A DNA stretch of 64,000 bases from JAJXWB01 sp046349215 (GTDB lineage: Bacteria > Pseudomonadota > Alphaproteobacteria > Rhizobiales > Beijerinckiaceae): assembly GCA_046349215.1 (NCBI GenBank), contig JAXMCV010000001.1, positions 558,001 through 622,000 on the forward strand, given 5' to 3'. Every line of letters begins with the position of its first letter. The stretch's first letter is position 1. The position numbers and the translations under genes are program-made. The notes under the pieces are model-generated. The model had not been told where the DNA came from. It saw only the letters and a list, made by a program, of their open reading frames with translations, and did no database searches. Shown one piece after another: positions 30,105 to 38,885 of this stretch.

Positions 30105-30983
30105 ATGACGGAAGAATATACGCCGCCGAAGGTCTGGACATGGAACAAGGCGAGCGGCGGACGTTTCGCCAACATCAACCGGCCGATCGCCGGCCCGACG
30201 CACGACAAGGAACTGCCTGTCGGCAGGCATCCGTTGCAACTCTATTCGCTCGGCACGCCGAACGGCCAGAAGGTGACGATCATGCTGGAGGAATTGCTCG
30301 CCTCCGGCCACAGCGGCGCCGAATATGACGCATGGCTCATCAATATCGGCGCCGGCGACCAGTTCGGCTCGGGATTCGTCGCCATCAATCCGAATTCCAA
30401 GATCCCCGCCCTGCTCGACCGTAGCGAGAAGAAGCCGGTGCGCGTGTTCGAATCCGCGGCGATCCTCATGTATCTCGCCGAAAAGTTCGGCGCCTTGCTG
30501 CCGACCGAGCGCGCGGCGCGCGCCGAATGCCTGTCGTGGCTGTTCTGGCAGATGGGTTCCGCGCCCTATCTCGGCGGCGGCTTCGGCCATTTCTACGCCT
30601 ATGCGCCGATGAAGATCGAATACGCCATCGACCGTTTCGCGATGGAAGTGAAGCGGCAGATGGACGTGCTCGACCGCAGGCTCGCCGAATCCGAATATAT
30701 CGCGGGCGCGGACTACACGATCGCCGACATTGCGATCTGGCCCTGGTACGGCGGCCTCGTGAAATCGAACCAGTATGGCGCGGCCGAGTTCCTGCAGGTG
30801 CACGAGTACAAGCATCTCAACCGCTGGGCGGAACAACTCGCCGCGCGCCCGGCCGTCAGGCGCGGCCGCATCGTCAATCGCACGCAGGGCGAACCTTCCG
30901 CGCAATTGCACGAGCGCCACGACGCCAGCGATTTCGACACGAAGACGCAGGACAAGGTCCTGGCGGCGCAAGCCAAGGCCTGA
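30105..30983 (+). CDS. yghU: YghU-type glutathione-dependent disulfide-bond oxidoreductase (glutathione transferase family)
   Basis: This 292-aa protein has the YghU/Ure2p-like pattern: a long N-terminal extension (VWTWNKASGGRFANINRP), a thioredoxin-fold domain with SLGTPNGQKVTIMLEEL, and the glutathione-binding NPNSKIPALLD and FESAAILMYLAEKF. The helical C-terminal domain contains DYTIADIAIWPWYG. Such enzymes reduce disulphides or peroxides using two glutathiones. It follows the monooxygenase on the same strand after 136 bp, and fumC lies 55 bp downstream. Confidence 0.93.
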   Translation: MTEEYTPPKVWTWNKASGGRFANINRPIAGPTHDKELPVGRHPLQLYSLGTPNGQKVTIMLEELLASGHSGAEYDAWLINIGAGDQFGSGFVAINPNSKIPALLDRSEKKPVRVFESAAILMYLAEKFGALLPTERAARAECLSWLFWQMGSAPYLGGGFGHFYAYAPMKIEYAIDRFAMEVKRQMDVLDRRLAESEYIAGADYTIADIAIWPWYGGLVKSNQYGAAEFLQVHEYKHLNRWAEQLAARPAVRRGRIVNRTQGEPSAQLHERHDASDFDTKTQDKVLAAQAKA

Positions 30984-31038
30984 ACGAAACCGCCGGGATC
31001 GCCCGCCCGTCGGCCGCTCGACAGGAGAGGATACGACG

Positions 31039-32430
31039 ATGACCGGGATGCGTATCGAAACCGACAGCCTCGGCGAGATCGAGGTCCCGGCGGACAGGTT
31101 GTGGGGCGCGCAGACGCAGCGCTCGCTGAAATATTTCTCGATCGGCCGCGACCTGATGCCGCCCGAGATGATTTCGGCCTACGCCATCGTCAAGAAGGCC
31201 TGCGCGGACGCCAATCGCGCGAGCGGGCGTCTCGACGCCGAGCGCCATCGCCTCATCGTGCAGGCCTGCGACGAAATCCTCGCGGGCCGCTACGCCGACA
31301 TGTTCCCGCTGCACGTCTGGATGACCGGCAGCGGCACGCAGTTCAACATGAACGTCAACGAGGTGGTCGCCAACCGTTGCTGCCAGATCGCGGGAACGCC
31401 GCTCGGCAGCAAGAAGCCCGTGCATCCCAACGATCACGTCAACATGGCGCAATCGTCCAACGACAATTTCCCGACCGCCATGTATGTGGCGACCGCGCTC
31501 GGCGCGCGCGAGCGACTGGTCCCCGCCGTGCAGCGCCTGCGGGACGCGCTGGCGGAAAAGGCGCGCGCCTGGGACTCGATCGTGAAAATCGGCCGCACGC
31601 ATCTGCAGGACGCGACGCCGCTGACGCTCGGCCAGGAATTTTCAGGCTATGCCGCCATGCTCGCCGACAATGTCGCGCGCATCGAGGCGGCCCTGCCCGG
31701 CTGCCTGCAGCTGGCGCTCGGCGGCACGGCCGTCGGCACCGGCGTCAATGCGCCACGAGGTTTCGCGGAGGCAGCCGTCGCGGGGATCGCGGCGCTGACC
31801 GACCTGCCGTTCACGCCGGCGCCGAACAGGTTCGCGGCGCAGGGCGCGCATGACGCGCTCGTGCATTTTTCTGGCGCGCTGCGCACGCTCGCCGGATCGC
31901 TCTACAAGATCGCCAACGACATAAGGCTTCTGGCCTGCGGGCCGCGCGCGGGACTGGCCGAACTGATCCTGCCGGAGAACGAGCCGGGTTCCTCGATCAT
32001 GCCCGGCAAGGTCAATCCGACGCAGGCCGAAGCGCTGACCATGATCGCCGTGCAGGTCATGGCCAACGATGTCGCGGTCGGCATGGGCGGCGCCGGCGGG
32101 CATCTGGAAATGAACGTCTACAAGCCGCTCATCATTCACAACATCATGCAGTCGATCGCGATCCTGTCGGACGGCTGCGACAATTTCCGGCAATTTCTCG
32201 TCGAGGGCATGGCGCCGAACGAAAGGCGCATCGCGAAATACGTGCAGGACTCGCTGATGCTGGTGACCGCTCTGGCGCCGGCGATCGGTTACGACAAGGC
32301 GGCGGAGATCGCCCATCACGCGATGGCGCACGACCAGACGCTGAAGGAAGCCGCGCTGGCGCTCGGCTACGTGTCGGAGCAAGATTTCGACCGCATCGTC
32401 GACCCGCGGAAAATGGTGCGGCCGGGGTGA
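31039..32430 (+). CDS. fumC: Fumarate hydratase class II
   Basis: This 463-aa enzyme of the fumarase/aspartase superfamily is the usual length. It has the three conserved regions: TGSGTQFNMNVNEV, IGRTHLQDATPLTLGQEFSGY and the signature loop GSSIMPGKVNPTQ with the catalytic Ser. It interconverts fumarate and malate in the citric acid cycle and needs no iron-sulphur cluster. GGAGAGG lies before the ATG. The second insertion sequence starts 95 bp after its stop codon; no clear terminator is seen in between. Confidence 0.96.
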   Translation: MTGMRIETDSLGEIEVPADRLWGAQTQRSLKYFSIGRDLMPPEMISAYAIVKKACADANRASGRLDAERHRLIVQACDEILAGRYADMFPLHVWMTGSGTQFNMNVNEVVANRCCQIAGTPLGSKKPVHPNDHVNMAQSSNDNFPTAMYVATALGARERLVPAVQRLRDALAEKARAWDSIVKIGRTHLQDATPLTLGQEFSGYAAMLADNVARIEAALPGCLQLALGGTAVGTGVNAPRGFAEAAVAGIAALTDLPFTPAPNRFAAQGAHDALVHFSGALRTLAGSLYKIANDIRLLACGPRAGLAELILPENEPGSSIMPGKVNPTQAEALTMIAVQVMANDVAVGMGGAGGHLEMNVYKPLIIHNIMQSIAILSDGCDNFRQFLVEGMAPNERRIAKYVQDSLMLVTALAPAIGYDKAAEIAHHAMAHDQTLKEAALALGYVSEQDFDRIVDPRKMVRPG

Positions 32431-32527
32431 GCGCGCCGGCGAGAGTCGCGCGCATCCCAGCTTGCGGATAGGGCGCCGTGGCAAACCAAGGACCGAAGGC
32501 AGGCGTGAAGAAGACGGCGCCTTGCCT

Positions 32528-32707
32528 TGTAACTTGTCGCTTGCCGACACTGGCATAATCGCCGGCGCGGTGGCGGTCGGAAGACTGGGCCTACCTAGGG
32601 TTTGCGAGCCCGTCGGGGAGCGAGGGTCTCCGTCCGCCGTTCCATCGAACCCGAACAGTCGCTTGGGCCGCTCGAAGCGAAGCCCGGTTGCGCAAGGATG
32701 GGATCGG
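32528..32707 (+). ncRNA. Candidate bridge RNA of IS110 copy 2
   Basis: Identical to the left-end RNA candidate of copy 1. The target-right guide CGGGGAG is at 32614-32620 and the donor-left 11-mer ACAGTCGCTTG at 32655-32665. Because the right flank here is also ctccccgc, the guide-target pairing is preserved at this second, independent site. Confidence 0.65.
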
Positions 32708-33643
32708 ATGGACGCTCACTACATCGGCATCGACGTGTCGAAGGATCGGCTGGATGTGCATGCGCATCCTTCCGGCGAAGCCTTTGCGGTCGCCCGCAAC
32801 GGCGAAGGCCTCGCGCAGCTCGTCGTTCGGTTGCAGGCGATCGCGCCAGCGCTGATCGCCGTCGAGGCGACCGGCGGCTTCGAGACGGTCGTGGCGGCGA
32901 GCCTGGCGAGCGCAGCCCTGCCGGTCGTCGTCGTCAATCCGGCGCAGGTCCGCCACTACGCGCAGGCGCTCGGCAAGCGCGCCAAGACCGATCCGATCGA
33001 CGCCGCGGTCATCGCCCGCTTCGTCGAGGCGACGCAGCCCGAGGTGCGCGTCCTGCCGGACGAGGCTACGCAGCTTCTCGCCGATCTCGTCGCCCGCCGG
33101 CGGCAGATCGTCGAGATGATGGCCGCCGAGGGCCAGCGCGAGCGGCGCGCCGCCAAACGCCTGCAAAAAAGCATCGCCCGGCTGCGCAAGGCGCTCGAGA
33201 AGGAACTCGCCGAACTCGACGCCGAGATCGACGATCAGGTGCGCGGCTCGCCGGTCTGGGCCGAGAAGGAAGACCTGCTCGCCTCCGTCCCCGGCGTCGG
33301 ATCGATCATCGCCCGCACGCTGATCGCCGAAATGCCGGAACTCGGAACGCTCGACCGCCGTCAGATCGCAGCGCTCGCGGGGCTAGCGCCGTGGACGCGA
33401 CAGTCCGGCCAGTGGAAGGGCAAGAGCTTCATCGGCGGCGGTCGCAAGACCGTGCGCAGCCTGCTGTTTGTCGGCGCCATGGTCGCCGCGCGACACAACC
33501 CGGCCCTCAAGAGATTCCGCGACAAGCTGGTGGCGGCAGGAAAATCCAAACGGCTCGCCCTCGTCGCCGTCGCCCGAAAGCTGCTGACGATCCTCAACGC
33601 AATCCTGCGGGACAGAAAGCCATGGCGCGCCGAAATCGCTTGA
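32708..33643 (+). CDS. IS110-family DEDD transposase/recombinase, copy 2
   Basis: This 311-aa protein is identical to the transposase of copy 1. D9, E53, D95, D98 and Ser233 are all intact, so the product should be functional in the same way. The ATG is preceded by gcgcaaggatgggatcgg; AAGGATGG is a plausible ribosome-binding site overlapping the 3' part of the RNA candidate. The same mRNA leader could thus serve as guide RNA source and translation leader. Confidence 0.95.
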   Translation: MDAHYIGIDVSKDRLDVHAHPSGEAFAVARNGEGLAQLVVRLQAIAPALIAVEATGGFETVVAASLASAALPVVVVNPAQVRHYAQALGKRAKTDPIDAAVIARFVEATQPEVRVLPDEATQLLADLVARRRQIVEMMAAEGQRERRAAKRLQKSIARLRKALEKELAELDAEIDDQVRGSPVWAEKEDLLASVPGVGSIIARTLIAEMPELGTLDRRQIAALAGLAPWTRQSGQWKGKSFIGGGRKTVRSLLFVGAMVAARHNPALKRFRDKLVAAGKSKRLALVAVARKLLTILNAILRDRKPWRAEIA

Positions 33644-33658
33644 TCGCCAAGACAGTCG

Positions 33659-33812
33659 CTCCCCGCTCGCGGGGAGGTCGATCATCCGCGCAGCGGATGT
33701 CGGGTGGGGCCGTTGAACCAGCGCCCCGCACGAGTCCGCCTCTCCGGCGCCGCGCCCCACCCGTCTCGCTTCGCTCGACACCCTCCCCGCCAAGCGGGGA
33801 GGGAAGACGGCC
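33659..33812. repeat. REP-like paired hairpins flanking IS110 copy 2
   Basis: The right flank ctccccgctcgcggggagg and the following 37 bp match the repeat beside copy 1. An inverted partner follows near 33781-33803 (ccctccccgc-caa-gcggggaggg). Between them, 33714-33780, the sequence differs from copy 1, so these are two dispersed members of one repeat family. Confidence 0.75.
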
Positions 33813-33886
33813 ACGAAAGTACGCTCTCCGCCTTTTCCGCCCTACTCCTGCGTCCGCATTCCGGATCGGCGGCGAGGAAGGCTGGC

Positions 33887-33914
33887 TTGACATTTATAGG
33901 AAATTATGTCTAAT
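33887..33914 (+). promoter_or_regulatory. Housekeeping-type promoter with no obvious gene
   Basis: TTGACA (33887-33892) is followed after 16 bases by TCTAAT (33909-33914). The spacer is AT-rich (tttataggaaattatg), which stands out from the very GC-rich surroundings. The nearest good gene on this strand starts about 530 bp downstream. Confidence 0.45.
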
Positions 33915-34217
33915 TCGGATCGTCTCGTCGCGGCGGGGCGCATCGGGGGATGTCCTGCATCCGTTTGTGCGCCTAAGGGCGCTTTCTCGGAAGCGTCCGC
34001 GGAAATCGCGCCTCATCAGCGCGGTTGCGGCGGGAGCGGAGGCCGCAAGGCCGGGCGTGATGAGCCCGTCTTGCGGCGGCCCAAGCCATTCCATCCTGTG
34101 CCGCTGTACGTGGCATTTACGCGGAGGACAGCAAGTTAATCCTCCGGGGGTGCGTGATGGAGCAAGCCTCCAAACTCCGCGTGAAAGGATTTTTCCGGCC
34201 TTGCCGGAAAGGTCCGG

Positions 34218-34299
34218 GGACGCTGTCCTTCGCGGCAGCGACTGGATTTGAATTCACCCTTTCGCCGGACCTTCCGGTCCCGCCGAAAGGACAGCGTCC
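34218..34299. repeat. Thirteen-base perfect inverted repeat
   Basis: The arms ggacgctgtcctt (34218-34230) and aaggacagcgtcc (34287-34299) enclose 56 bp that contain further short complementary pieces (gccggacc, ggtcccgcc). It may be a small palindromic repeat element or the 3' end of an RNA. Confidence 0.55.
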
Positions 34300-34440
34300 C
34301 GCGCCCTCCGGGCGCCTCACCGCCAGAGCCTCGCGCGAAAACTCGCGGCGGGGGATTTGGCGCAGGCGCGAGTTGCGCCCACATGATTTTCCGCCTATTG
34401 CGCAATGCAGCATAGCCGCAGCAGCCGCCGGAGACCGCCC

Positions 34441-35484
34441 ATGAAGTCGCCCCGCAAGTTCTACGAGCCGCTGGCCATTGGCGCCCCGCAGCCGCCGCGC
34501 GACCTGCCGGTGCGCGTCGAACGCATGATCCATTTCGTGCCGGCGCATCTGGAAAAGGTGCGCGCCAAGACGGGCGAGATGGCCAAGACCGTCGACGTCA
34601 TTCTCGGCAATCTCGAAGACGCCATTCCCGCCGACGCGAAGGAAGCGGCGCGCGCCGGCTTCATCGAGATGGGGAGCAAGTTCGATTTCGGCTCGACCGG
34701 CCTGTGGACGCGCATCAATTGCCTGAACTCCCCGTGGGCGCTCGACGACATCACGCAGATCGTCGCGGCGATCGGCGACAAGCTCGACGTCATCATGCTG
34801 CCGAAGGTCGAGGGTCCGTGGGACATCCACTATCTCGATCAATTGCTGGCGCAGCTCGAGGCGCGTCATTCGATCAAGAAGCCGATCCTCATCCACGCCA
34901 TTCTCGAAACGGCGGAAGGCGTGAAGAACGTCGAGCAGATCGCGCTCGCCTCGCCGCGCATGCACGGCATGAGCCTCGGCCCCGCCGATCTCGCGGCCTC
35001 GCGCGCCATGAAGACGACGCGCGTCGGCGGCGGCCATCCCGAATACAAGGTGATCTCGGACCCGACCGCAGACGGCGCGGCGCGCACAAGCGTGCAGCAG
35101 GACCTCTGGCACTACACGATCGCCAAGATGGTCGACGCCTGCCAGTCGGCCGGCATCAAGAGCTTCTACGGGCCCTTCGGCGACATTGCCGACGAGGCGG
35201 CCTGCGAGGTGCAGTTCCGCAACGCCTTCCTCATGGGCTGCGCCGGCGCCTGGTCGCTGCATCCCTCGCAGGTGGCCATCGCCAAGCGCGTGTTCTCGCC
35301 GGATCCGAAGGAAGTCGCCTTCGCCCGCCGCATCCTGGAAGCCATGCCGGACGGTTCGGGCGTCGTGATGATCGACGGCAAGATGCAGGACGACGCGACC
35401 TGGAAACAGGCCAAGGTGATCGTCGACCTGGCCAAACAGGTCGCCGGCAAGGACGCCGAATACAAGGCGCTCTACGGCTTCTGA
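34441..35484 (+). CDS. HpcH/HpaI aldolase / citrate lyase family protein (malyl-CoA or beta-methylmalyl-CoA lyase-like)
   Basis: This 347-aa TIM-barrel enzyme has the CitE-family features: ERMIHFVPAHLEKV at the N-terminus, VILGNLEDAIPADAK, the metal-binding glutamate in LIHAILETAEGVKN and the late MHGMSLGPADLA. The longer length and C-terminal extension fit malyl-CoA/beta-methylmalyl-CoA lyases, which split acyl-CoA thioesters to glyoxylate plus acetyl- or propionyl-CoA. Such enzymes serve the serine cycle or ethylmalonyl-CoA pathway, but no other gene of these pathways is in view. The start follows a CGCC; an extension to 34405 is not supported. Confidence 0.75.
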   Translation: MKSPRKFYEPLAIGAPQPPRDLPVRVERMIHFVPAHLEKVRAKTGEMAKTVDVILGNLEDAIPADAKEAARAGFIEMGSKFDFGSTGLWTRINCLNSPWALDDITQIVAAIGDKLDVIMLPKVEGPWDIHYLDQLLAQLEARHSIKKPILIHAILETAEGVKNVEQIALASPRMHGMSLGPADLAASRAMKTTRVGGGHPEYKVISDPTADGAARTSVQQDLWHYTIAKMVDACQSAGIKSFYGPFGDIADEAACEVQFRNAFLMGCAGAWSLHPSQVAIAKRVFSPDPKEVAFARRILEAMPDGSGVVMIDGKMQDDATWKQAKVIVDLAKQVAGKDAEYKALYGF

Positions 35485-35567
35485 GCGCCGGATTGATTGA
35501 CATGCCAGTGGTCCGGCGCTAGCTCAATCGCCCGGCCGGCTCCGGTCGGACAGCAGGCGTCAGGACA

Positions 35568-35906
35568 ATGGGCAGCGAGCGCGCGAGAAACGCAAAGTTC
35601 GGGATCGGCCAGGTGGTCAAGCACCGCCGCTATCCGTTCCGCGGCGTGATCTACGATGTCGATCCCGTCTTCGGCAACACCGAGGAATGGTGGCTGGCGA
35701 TCCCCGAGGAAGTCCGCCCGCGCAAGGACCAGCCGTTCTACCACCTCTTCGCGGAAAACGCGGAAACCGAATACATCGCCTATGTCTCCGAGCAGAACCT
35801 GCTGCCGGACAATTCGGGCGATCCCGTGCGCCACCCGCAGATCGACGAGGTCTTCGTGCGCACCGAGAGCGGCGACTACAGGCTGAAGCCCGGCCGCGCG
35901 CACTGA
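35568..35906 (+). CDS. hspQ: Heat shock protein HspQ
   Basis: This 112-aa protein of the YccV/HspQ family opens AKFGIGQVVKHRRYPFRGVIYDVDP, continues EEWWLAIPEEVRPRKDQPFYHLFAEN and ends with YIAYVSEQNLLPDN. In enterobacteria HspQ is a heat-shock protein that modulates Lon; the family was first described as a hemimethylated-DNA-binding domain. Presence of lon in the same window is noted, but the genes are 31 kb apart. A REP-free gap of 83 bp separates it from the lyase gene. Confidence 0.93.
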   Translation: MGSERARNAKFGIGQVVKHRRYPFRGVIYDVDPVFGNTEEWWLAIPEEVRPRKDQPFYHLFAENAETEYIAYVSEQNLLPDNSGDPVRHPQIDEVFVRTESGDYRLKPGRAH

Positions 35907-35930
35907 ACGCGTAGAGAAGCTGAAACGACA

Positions 35931-35956
35931 AAGGCGCGGGGCAAGCCCCGCACCTT
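35931..35956. terminator. Bidirectional hairpin terminator between hspQ and the IalB gene
   Basis: A stem of six G/C pairs (gcgggg-caag-ccccgc, 35936-35951) lies between two convergent genes. On the minus strand it is followed by gcctttgtcgttt, a weak T tract. Confidence 0.6.
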
Positions 35957-35979
35957 CGTATGTCTGGACCCGGCGAAGC

Positions 35980-36774
35980 TTACTGCTTCGGCGCGGCCGG
36001 AGCGGCGGGCGCGGCCGGAGCCGGGGCAGCCGACGGCGGAGCGCTCGGCAGCCCGCCCTTCTGGGCCTCGAGCTTCTTGCGCTCTTCGTCGGCCTTCTTC
36101 TGGAGCTGCTCCTGCAGCTGCTTCTGCTGCTCCTCGAGCACCTTCGGGTCGATCGCCGGGCCGTCGAAGGCCTTGCCGAAATTGTCGAGCGGGATCGCGA
36201 AGGTGATCTCGGCGCCGGCCGCGTTCTTGGCGGACACGAGGAAGTTCTGGCCCTTCTTCATCTGCTCGACGAAGGCGCCCTTGACGCGCGCTTCCGCCGC
36301 GCAGCCGTTCGGATAGCAGATGTCGAAGCCGGCCTCGACCTGCGCGTTCTTGTCGACGGTGAAGCGGATGCCGGGCTTCAGCAGAACCATCAGCGGCATC
36401 AGGAAGCGGACGATCTTCTGGTCCTCGCCCTTCATCTCGTTGACGGCGATGGCGAGCAGCGGCGGCTGGTCGGCCTGTGTGGTGAAGTCGCGGGTCGTCA
36501 GGCAGACCTCGCGCTGGCTCTGCGGGTCCTTGCCGCAGACCTTCGTCCATTCGGGCTGCACCGACACGAGGTCGACGCGCATCGGACCCTGCTGCTGCTG
36601 GCCGCCGGCCTGCGGCTGGCCCTGCTGCTGCTGGCCCTGCGCGGGCGCGGGCTGGGCGGCGGGAGCGGCGGGCTTGGCCGCCGGCTTGGCGGCCGGCTGC
36701 TGCGCGAAGGCGCTTCCGGCGAATGCGATCGTCCCGGCGACGACAGCCGCGCCGAAGAGCTTCGAGTTAGACAT
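35980..36774 (-). CDS. Invasion-associated locus B (IalB) family protein
   Basis: This 264-aa exported protein has a signal peptide (KLFGAAVVAGTIAFAGSAFA, cleavage before QQP). A low-complexity linker rich in Ala, Pro, Gln and Gly (about residues 26-62) follows. The IalB domain has VCGKDPQSQREVCLTTRDF and FDICYPNGCAAEARV, with four Cys that probably form two disulphides. A C-terminal Gln/Lys coiled coil and an Ala-Pro tail end the chain. In Bartonella IalB is linked to erythrocyte invasion, but the family is common in free-living relatives, where its periplasmic role is unknown. Confidence 0.9.
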   Translation of the reverse strand: MSNSKLFGAAVVAGTIAFAGSAFAQQPAAKPAAKPAAPAAQPAPAQGQQQQGQPQAGGQQQQGPMRVDLVSVQPEWTKVCGKDPQSQREVCLTTRDFTTQADQPPLLAIAVNEMKGEDQKIVRFLMPLMVLLKPGIRFTVDKNAQVEAGFDICYPNGCAAEARVKGAFVEQMKKGQNFLVSAKNAAGAEITFAIPLDNFGKAFDGPAIDPKVLEEQQKQLQEQLQKKADEERKKLEAQKGGLPSAPPSAAPAPAAPAAPAAPKQ

Positions 36775-37013
36775 GCAAGTTCCCTTCCGAATCGAATTCC
36801 GCAGTCGACAGGCCGTTTATCTCCGCGACTGGTCCGGCGCGCCCGAAATCGGCGGGAAACCGCGATTCCGCTCCAAAACGCCCGCGCACATGGCCCCCAT
36901 TTGCGGCGACATATTGACGGCGCCCTCTTAGCCGCTTTGGCGGGGCAACGCCAGCGGGTTATCGCCGCAGGCGCCGCCCTGACGCGGCCGCGTTGCTGGC
37001 CTAGACTGAAAGT

Positions 37014-38885
37014 ATGACGCAATCGATTCGCCGGCCGGCCCTGTCGCGGCGCGGCGCGCTCGGCGTGGTCGCCGGGGCGCCTGCAGCCCTTGCGGGCGTC
37101 GGCGCCGCCAGCGCGCTTCTGGCCACCCGGGCGCGCGCCGGCGAGGGGCGCATCGCCCACGCCATCGCCATGCATGGCGAGCCGGCGCTGCCGCCGGATT
37201 TCCAGAACCTTCCATATGCCGATCCGGCCGCGCCGAAGGGCGGGCGGCTGTCGCTCGCCTACCAGGGCACGTTCGACAGTCTCAATCCCTACAACCTGAA
37301 AGCCGGAACCACCGCGCAGGGGCTGGCCGGCAACGTCTATCAATCGCTGATGACCAGATCGCTCGACGAACCCTTCACGCTCTACGGGCTCGTCGCGCAA
37401 TCGATCGAGACGGACGCCGACCGCACCTTCGTGACCTTCCGGCTCAATCCGGCGGCGCGTTTCTCGGACGGCGCGCCGCTGACGTCGGCCGACGTGCTGT
37501 TCACGTTCGACCTGCTCAGGACCAAGGGGCGACCCCAGCAGCGCTACGCCTTCAGCCTCGTGAAGAAGGCGGAAGCGCTCGACGAGCGCACGATCCGCTA
37601 CGACCTGTCGGGCGTGAACGATCGCGAACTGCCGCTGACGCTCGGATTCATGCCGGTGCTGCCGAAGCACCGCACCAATGTCGAGCGCTTCGCCGACGCT
37701 TCGCTGGACATTCCCGTGGCGTCGGGACCCTACACGATCGGTTCGGTCAAGCCCGGCGAGGAAATCCTGCTGAAGCGCAACCCCGACTATTGGGGTCGCG
37801 ACCTGCCGATCTGCCGCGGCCTGTACAATTTCGACGAAATCCTGATCTCCTATTATCGCGACTCCAACAGCATGTTCGAGAGCTTCAAGGCGGGGCTCGT
37901 CGACTATCGCGACGAATACAATCCGACGCGCTGGATCACCGGCTACGATTTCCCCGCGGCGCGCGAAGGCCGTGTCGTGCGCGAGCAGCTGAAGGTCGGC
38001 ACGCCGCGCGGCATGGAAGGATTCGCCTTCAATACGCGCCGCGTCCTGTTCGCCGACGTGCGGGTGCGCGAGGCGCTTGCGATCATGTTCGATTTCGAAT
38101 GGATGAACCGCAATCTCTTCAGCGGTCTCTACACCCGCACGACGAGTTTCTTCGACAATTCCGAACTCGCCTCGACCGGCGTGCCCGCGAGCGTCGCCGA
38201 GCGCGCGCTGCTGCAGTCGTTTCCGGGCATCGTTCGCGACGACATCATGGAAGGACGCTGGCGGCCCTACGTCACGGACGGCACCGGGCGCGACAGACAG
38301 CAGGCGCGGGCCGCGCTCGACCTGTTCGAGAAGGCGGGCTGGGAAATCGAGGACGGCGCGCTCGAAAAGGACGGCGAGACGTTCGAATTCGAAATCATGG
38401 TCACCGACCGCTCGCAGGAGCGGCTGGCGCTCAACTATTCCTCGACCTTGCGCCGCATCGGTGTGCTGGCGCGCGTGCGCACGGTCGACGAGGTGCAGTA
38501 CCAGCGCCGCCGCCAGCGTTTCGATTTCGACATGATGCTCGGCACGTGGACGGCGTCGGCGTCGCCCGGCAACGAGCAGAGGATGCGCTGGGGCGCGGGA
38601 AGCGCCAGTCAGGAAGCTTCCTTCAATCTCGCCGGAGCCTCGGAACCCGCCATCGACGCGCTGATCGCATCCATGCTCGGCGCACGCACCCGAGAGGATT
38701 TCGTCACCGCCGTGCGCGCCTACGACCGCGTGCTGCTGTCCGGCTTCTACATCGTGCCGCTCTACCATACCGTCTACCAGTGGGACGCCTACTGGACGAA
38801 GCTCGGACGGCCGAAGACGCTGCCGCGCTGGTCGGCGCCCCTGTTCGCCTCGACGCTCGACACGTGGTGGAGGAAGCCGGCATGA
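37014..38885 (+). CDS. ABC transporter periplasmic substrate-binding protein, family 5 (YejA-like)
   Basis: This 623-aa protein has a twin-arginine leader (LSRRGALGVVAG then a long hydrophobic stretch ending RARAG). The mature part matches oligopeptide-type binding proteins of the YejA branch: GGRLSLAYQGTFDSLNPYNLK, RFSDGAPLTSADVLFTFDLL, NPDYWG and ISYYRDSNSMFESFKAGLVDYRDE. YejA-type importers take up peptides, including peptide antibiotics. No permease or ATPase genes are adjacent, so it must share a transporter encoded elsewhere. Its stop overlaps the start of the next gene (ATGA). Confidence 0.88.
   Translation: MTQSIRRPALSRRGALGVVAGAPAALAGVGAASALLATRARAGEGRIAHAIAMHGEPALPPDFQNLPYADPAAPKGGRLSLAYQGTFDSLNPYNLKAGTTAQGLAGNVYQSLMTRSLDEPFTLYGLVAQSIETDADRTFVTFRLNPAARFSDGAPLTSADVLFTFDLLRTKGRPQQRYAFSLVKKAEALDERTIRYDLSGVNDRELPLTLGFMPVLPKHRTNVERFADASLDIPVASGPYTIGSVKPGEEILLKRNPDYWGRDLPICRGLYNFDEILISYYRDSNSMFESFKAGLVDYRDEYNPTRWITGYDFPAAREGRVVREQLKVGTPRGMEGFAFNTRRVLFADVRVREALAIMFDFEWMNRNLFSGLYTRTTSFFDNSELASTGVPASVAERALLQSFPGIVRDDIMEGRWRPYVTDGTGRDRQQARAALDLFEKAGWEIEDGALEKDGETFEFEIMVTDRSQERLALNYSSTLRRIGVLARVRTVDEVQYQRRRQRFDFDMMLGTWTASASPGNEQRMRWGAGSASQEASFNLAGASEPAIDALIASMLGARTREDFVTAVRAYDRVLLSGFYIVPLYHTVYQWDAYWTKLGRPKTLPRWSAPLFASTLDTWWRKPA

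Larger units (their letters stand above)
32526..33658 (+). mobile_element. IS110-family insertion sequence, copy 2
   Basis: This copy is identical base for base to copy 1 over 1133 bp and is in the same orientation. CT dinucleotides mark both edges (32526-32527 and 33659-33660). Removing the element joins 32525 to 33661 and rebuilds the hairpin CCTCCCCGC, TC, GCGGGGAGG, the same target as copy 1 with one loop base changed. It lies between fumC and a long region without genes. Complete identity suggests recent transposition or recombination between the copies, which are direct repeats 15.9 kb apart and could delete recG-side to fumC DNA. Confidence 0.9.
33813..34440. other. Long intergenic region without a convincing gene
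   Basis: About 630 bp contain only short frames of unlikely composition. Visible structure consists of one good promoter-like sequence near 33887-33914 and an inverted repeat near 34218-34299. A small RNA is possible but not recognised; no tmRNA, RNase P, SRP or 6S hallmark could be identified by eye. Confidence 0.55.

Noticed and set aside
33906..34444. Short plus-strand frames of 77 and 96 codons in the long intergenic region
   Set aside because: Composition is typical of translated non-coding repeats (rich in Arg, Pro, Ser), one spans the inverted repeat, and no ribosome-binding site or family is visible.
36498..38768. 756-codon minus-strand frame across the YejA-like gene
   Set aside because: Antisense to a well-supported gene with Tat leader and family motifs; the product is Arg-rich and featureless.
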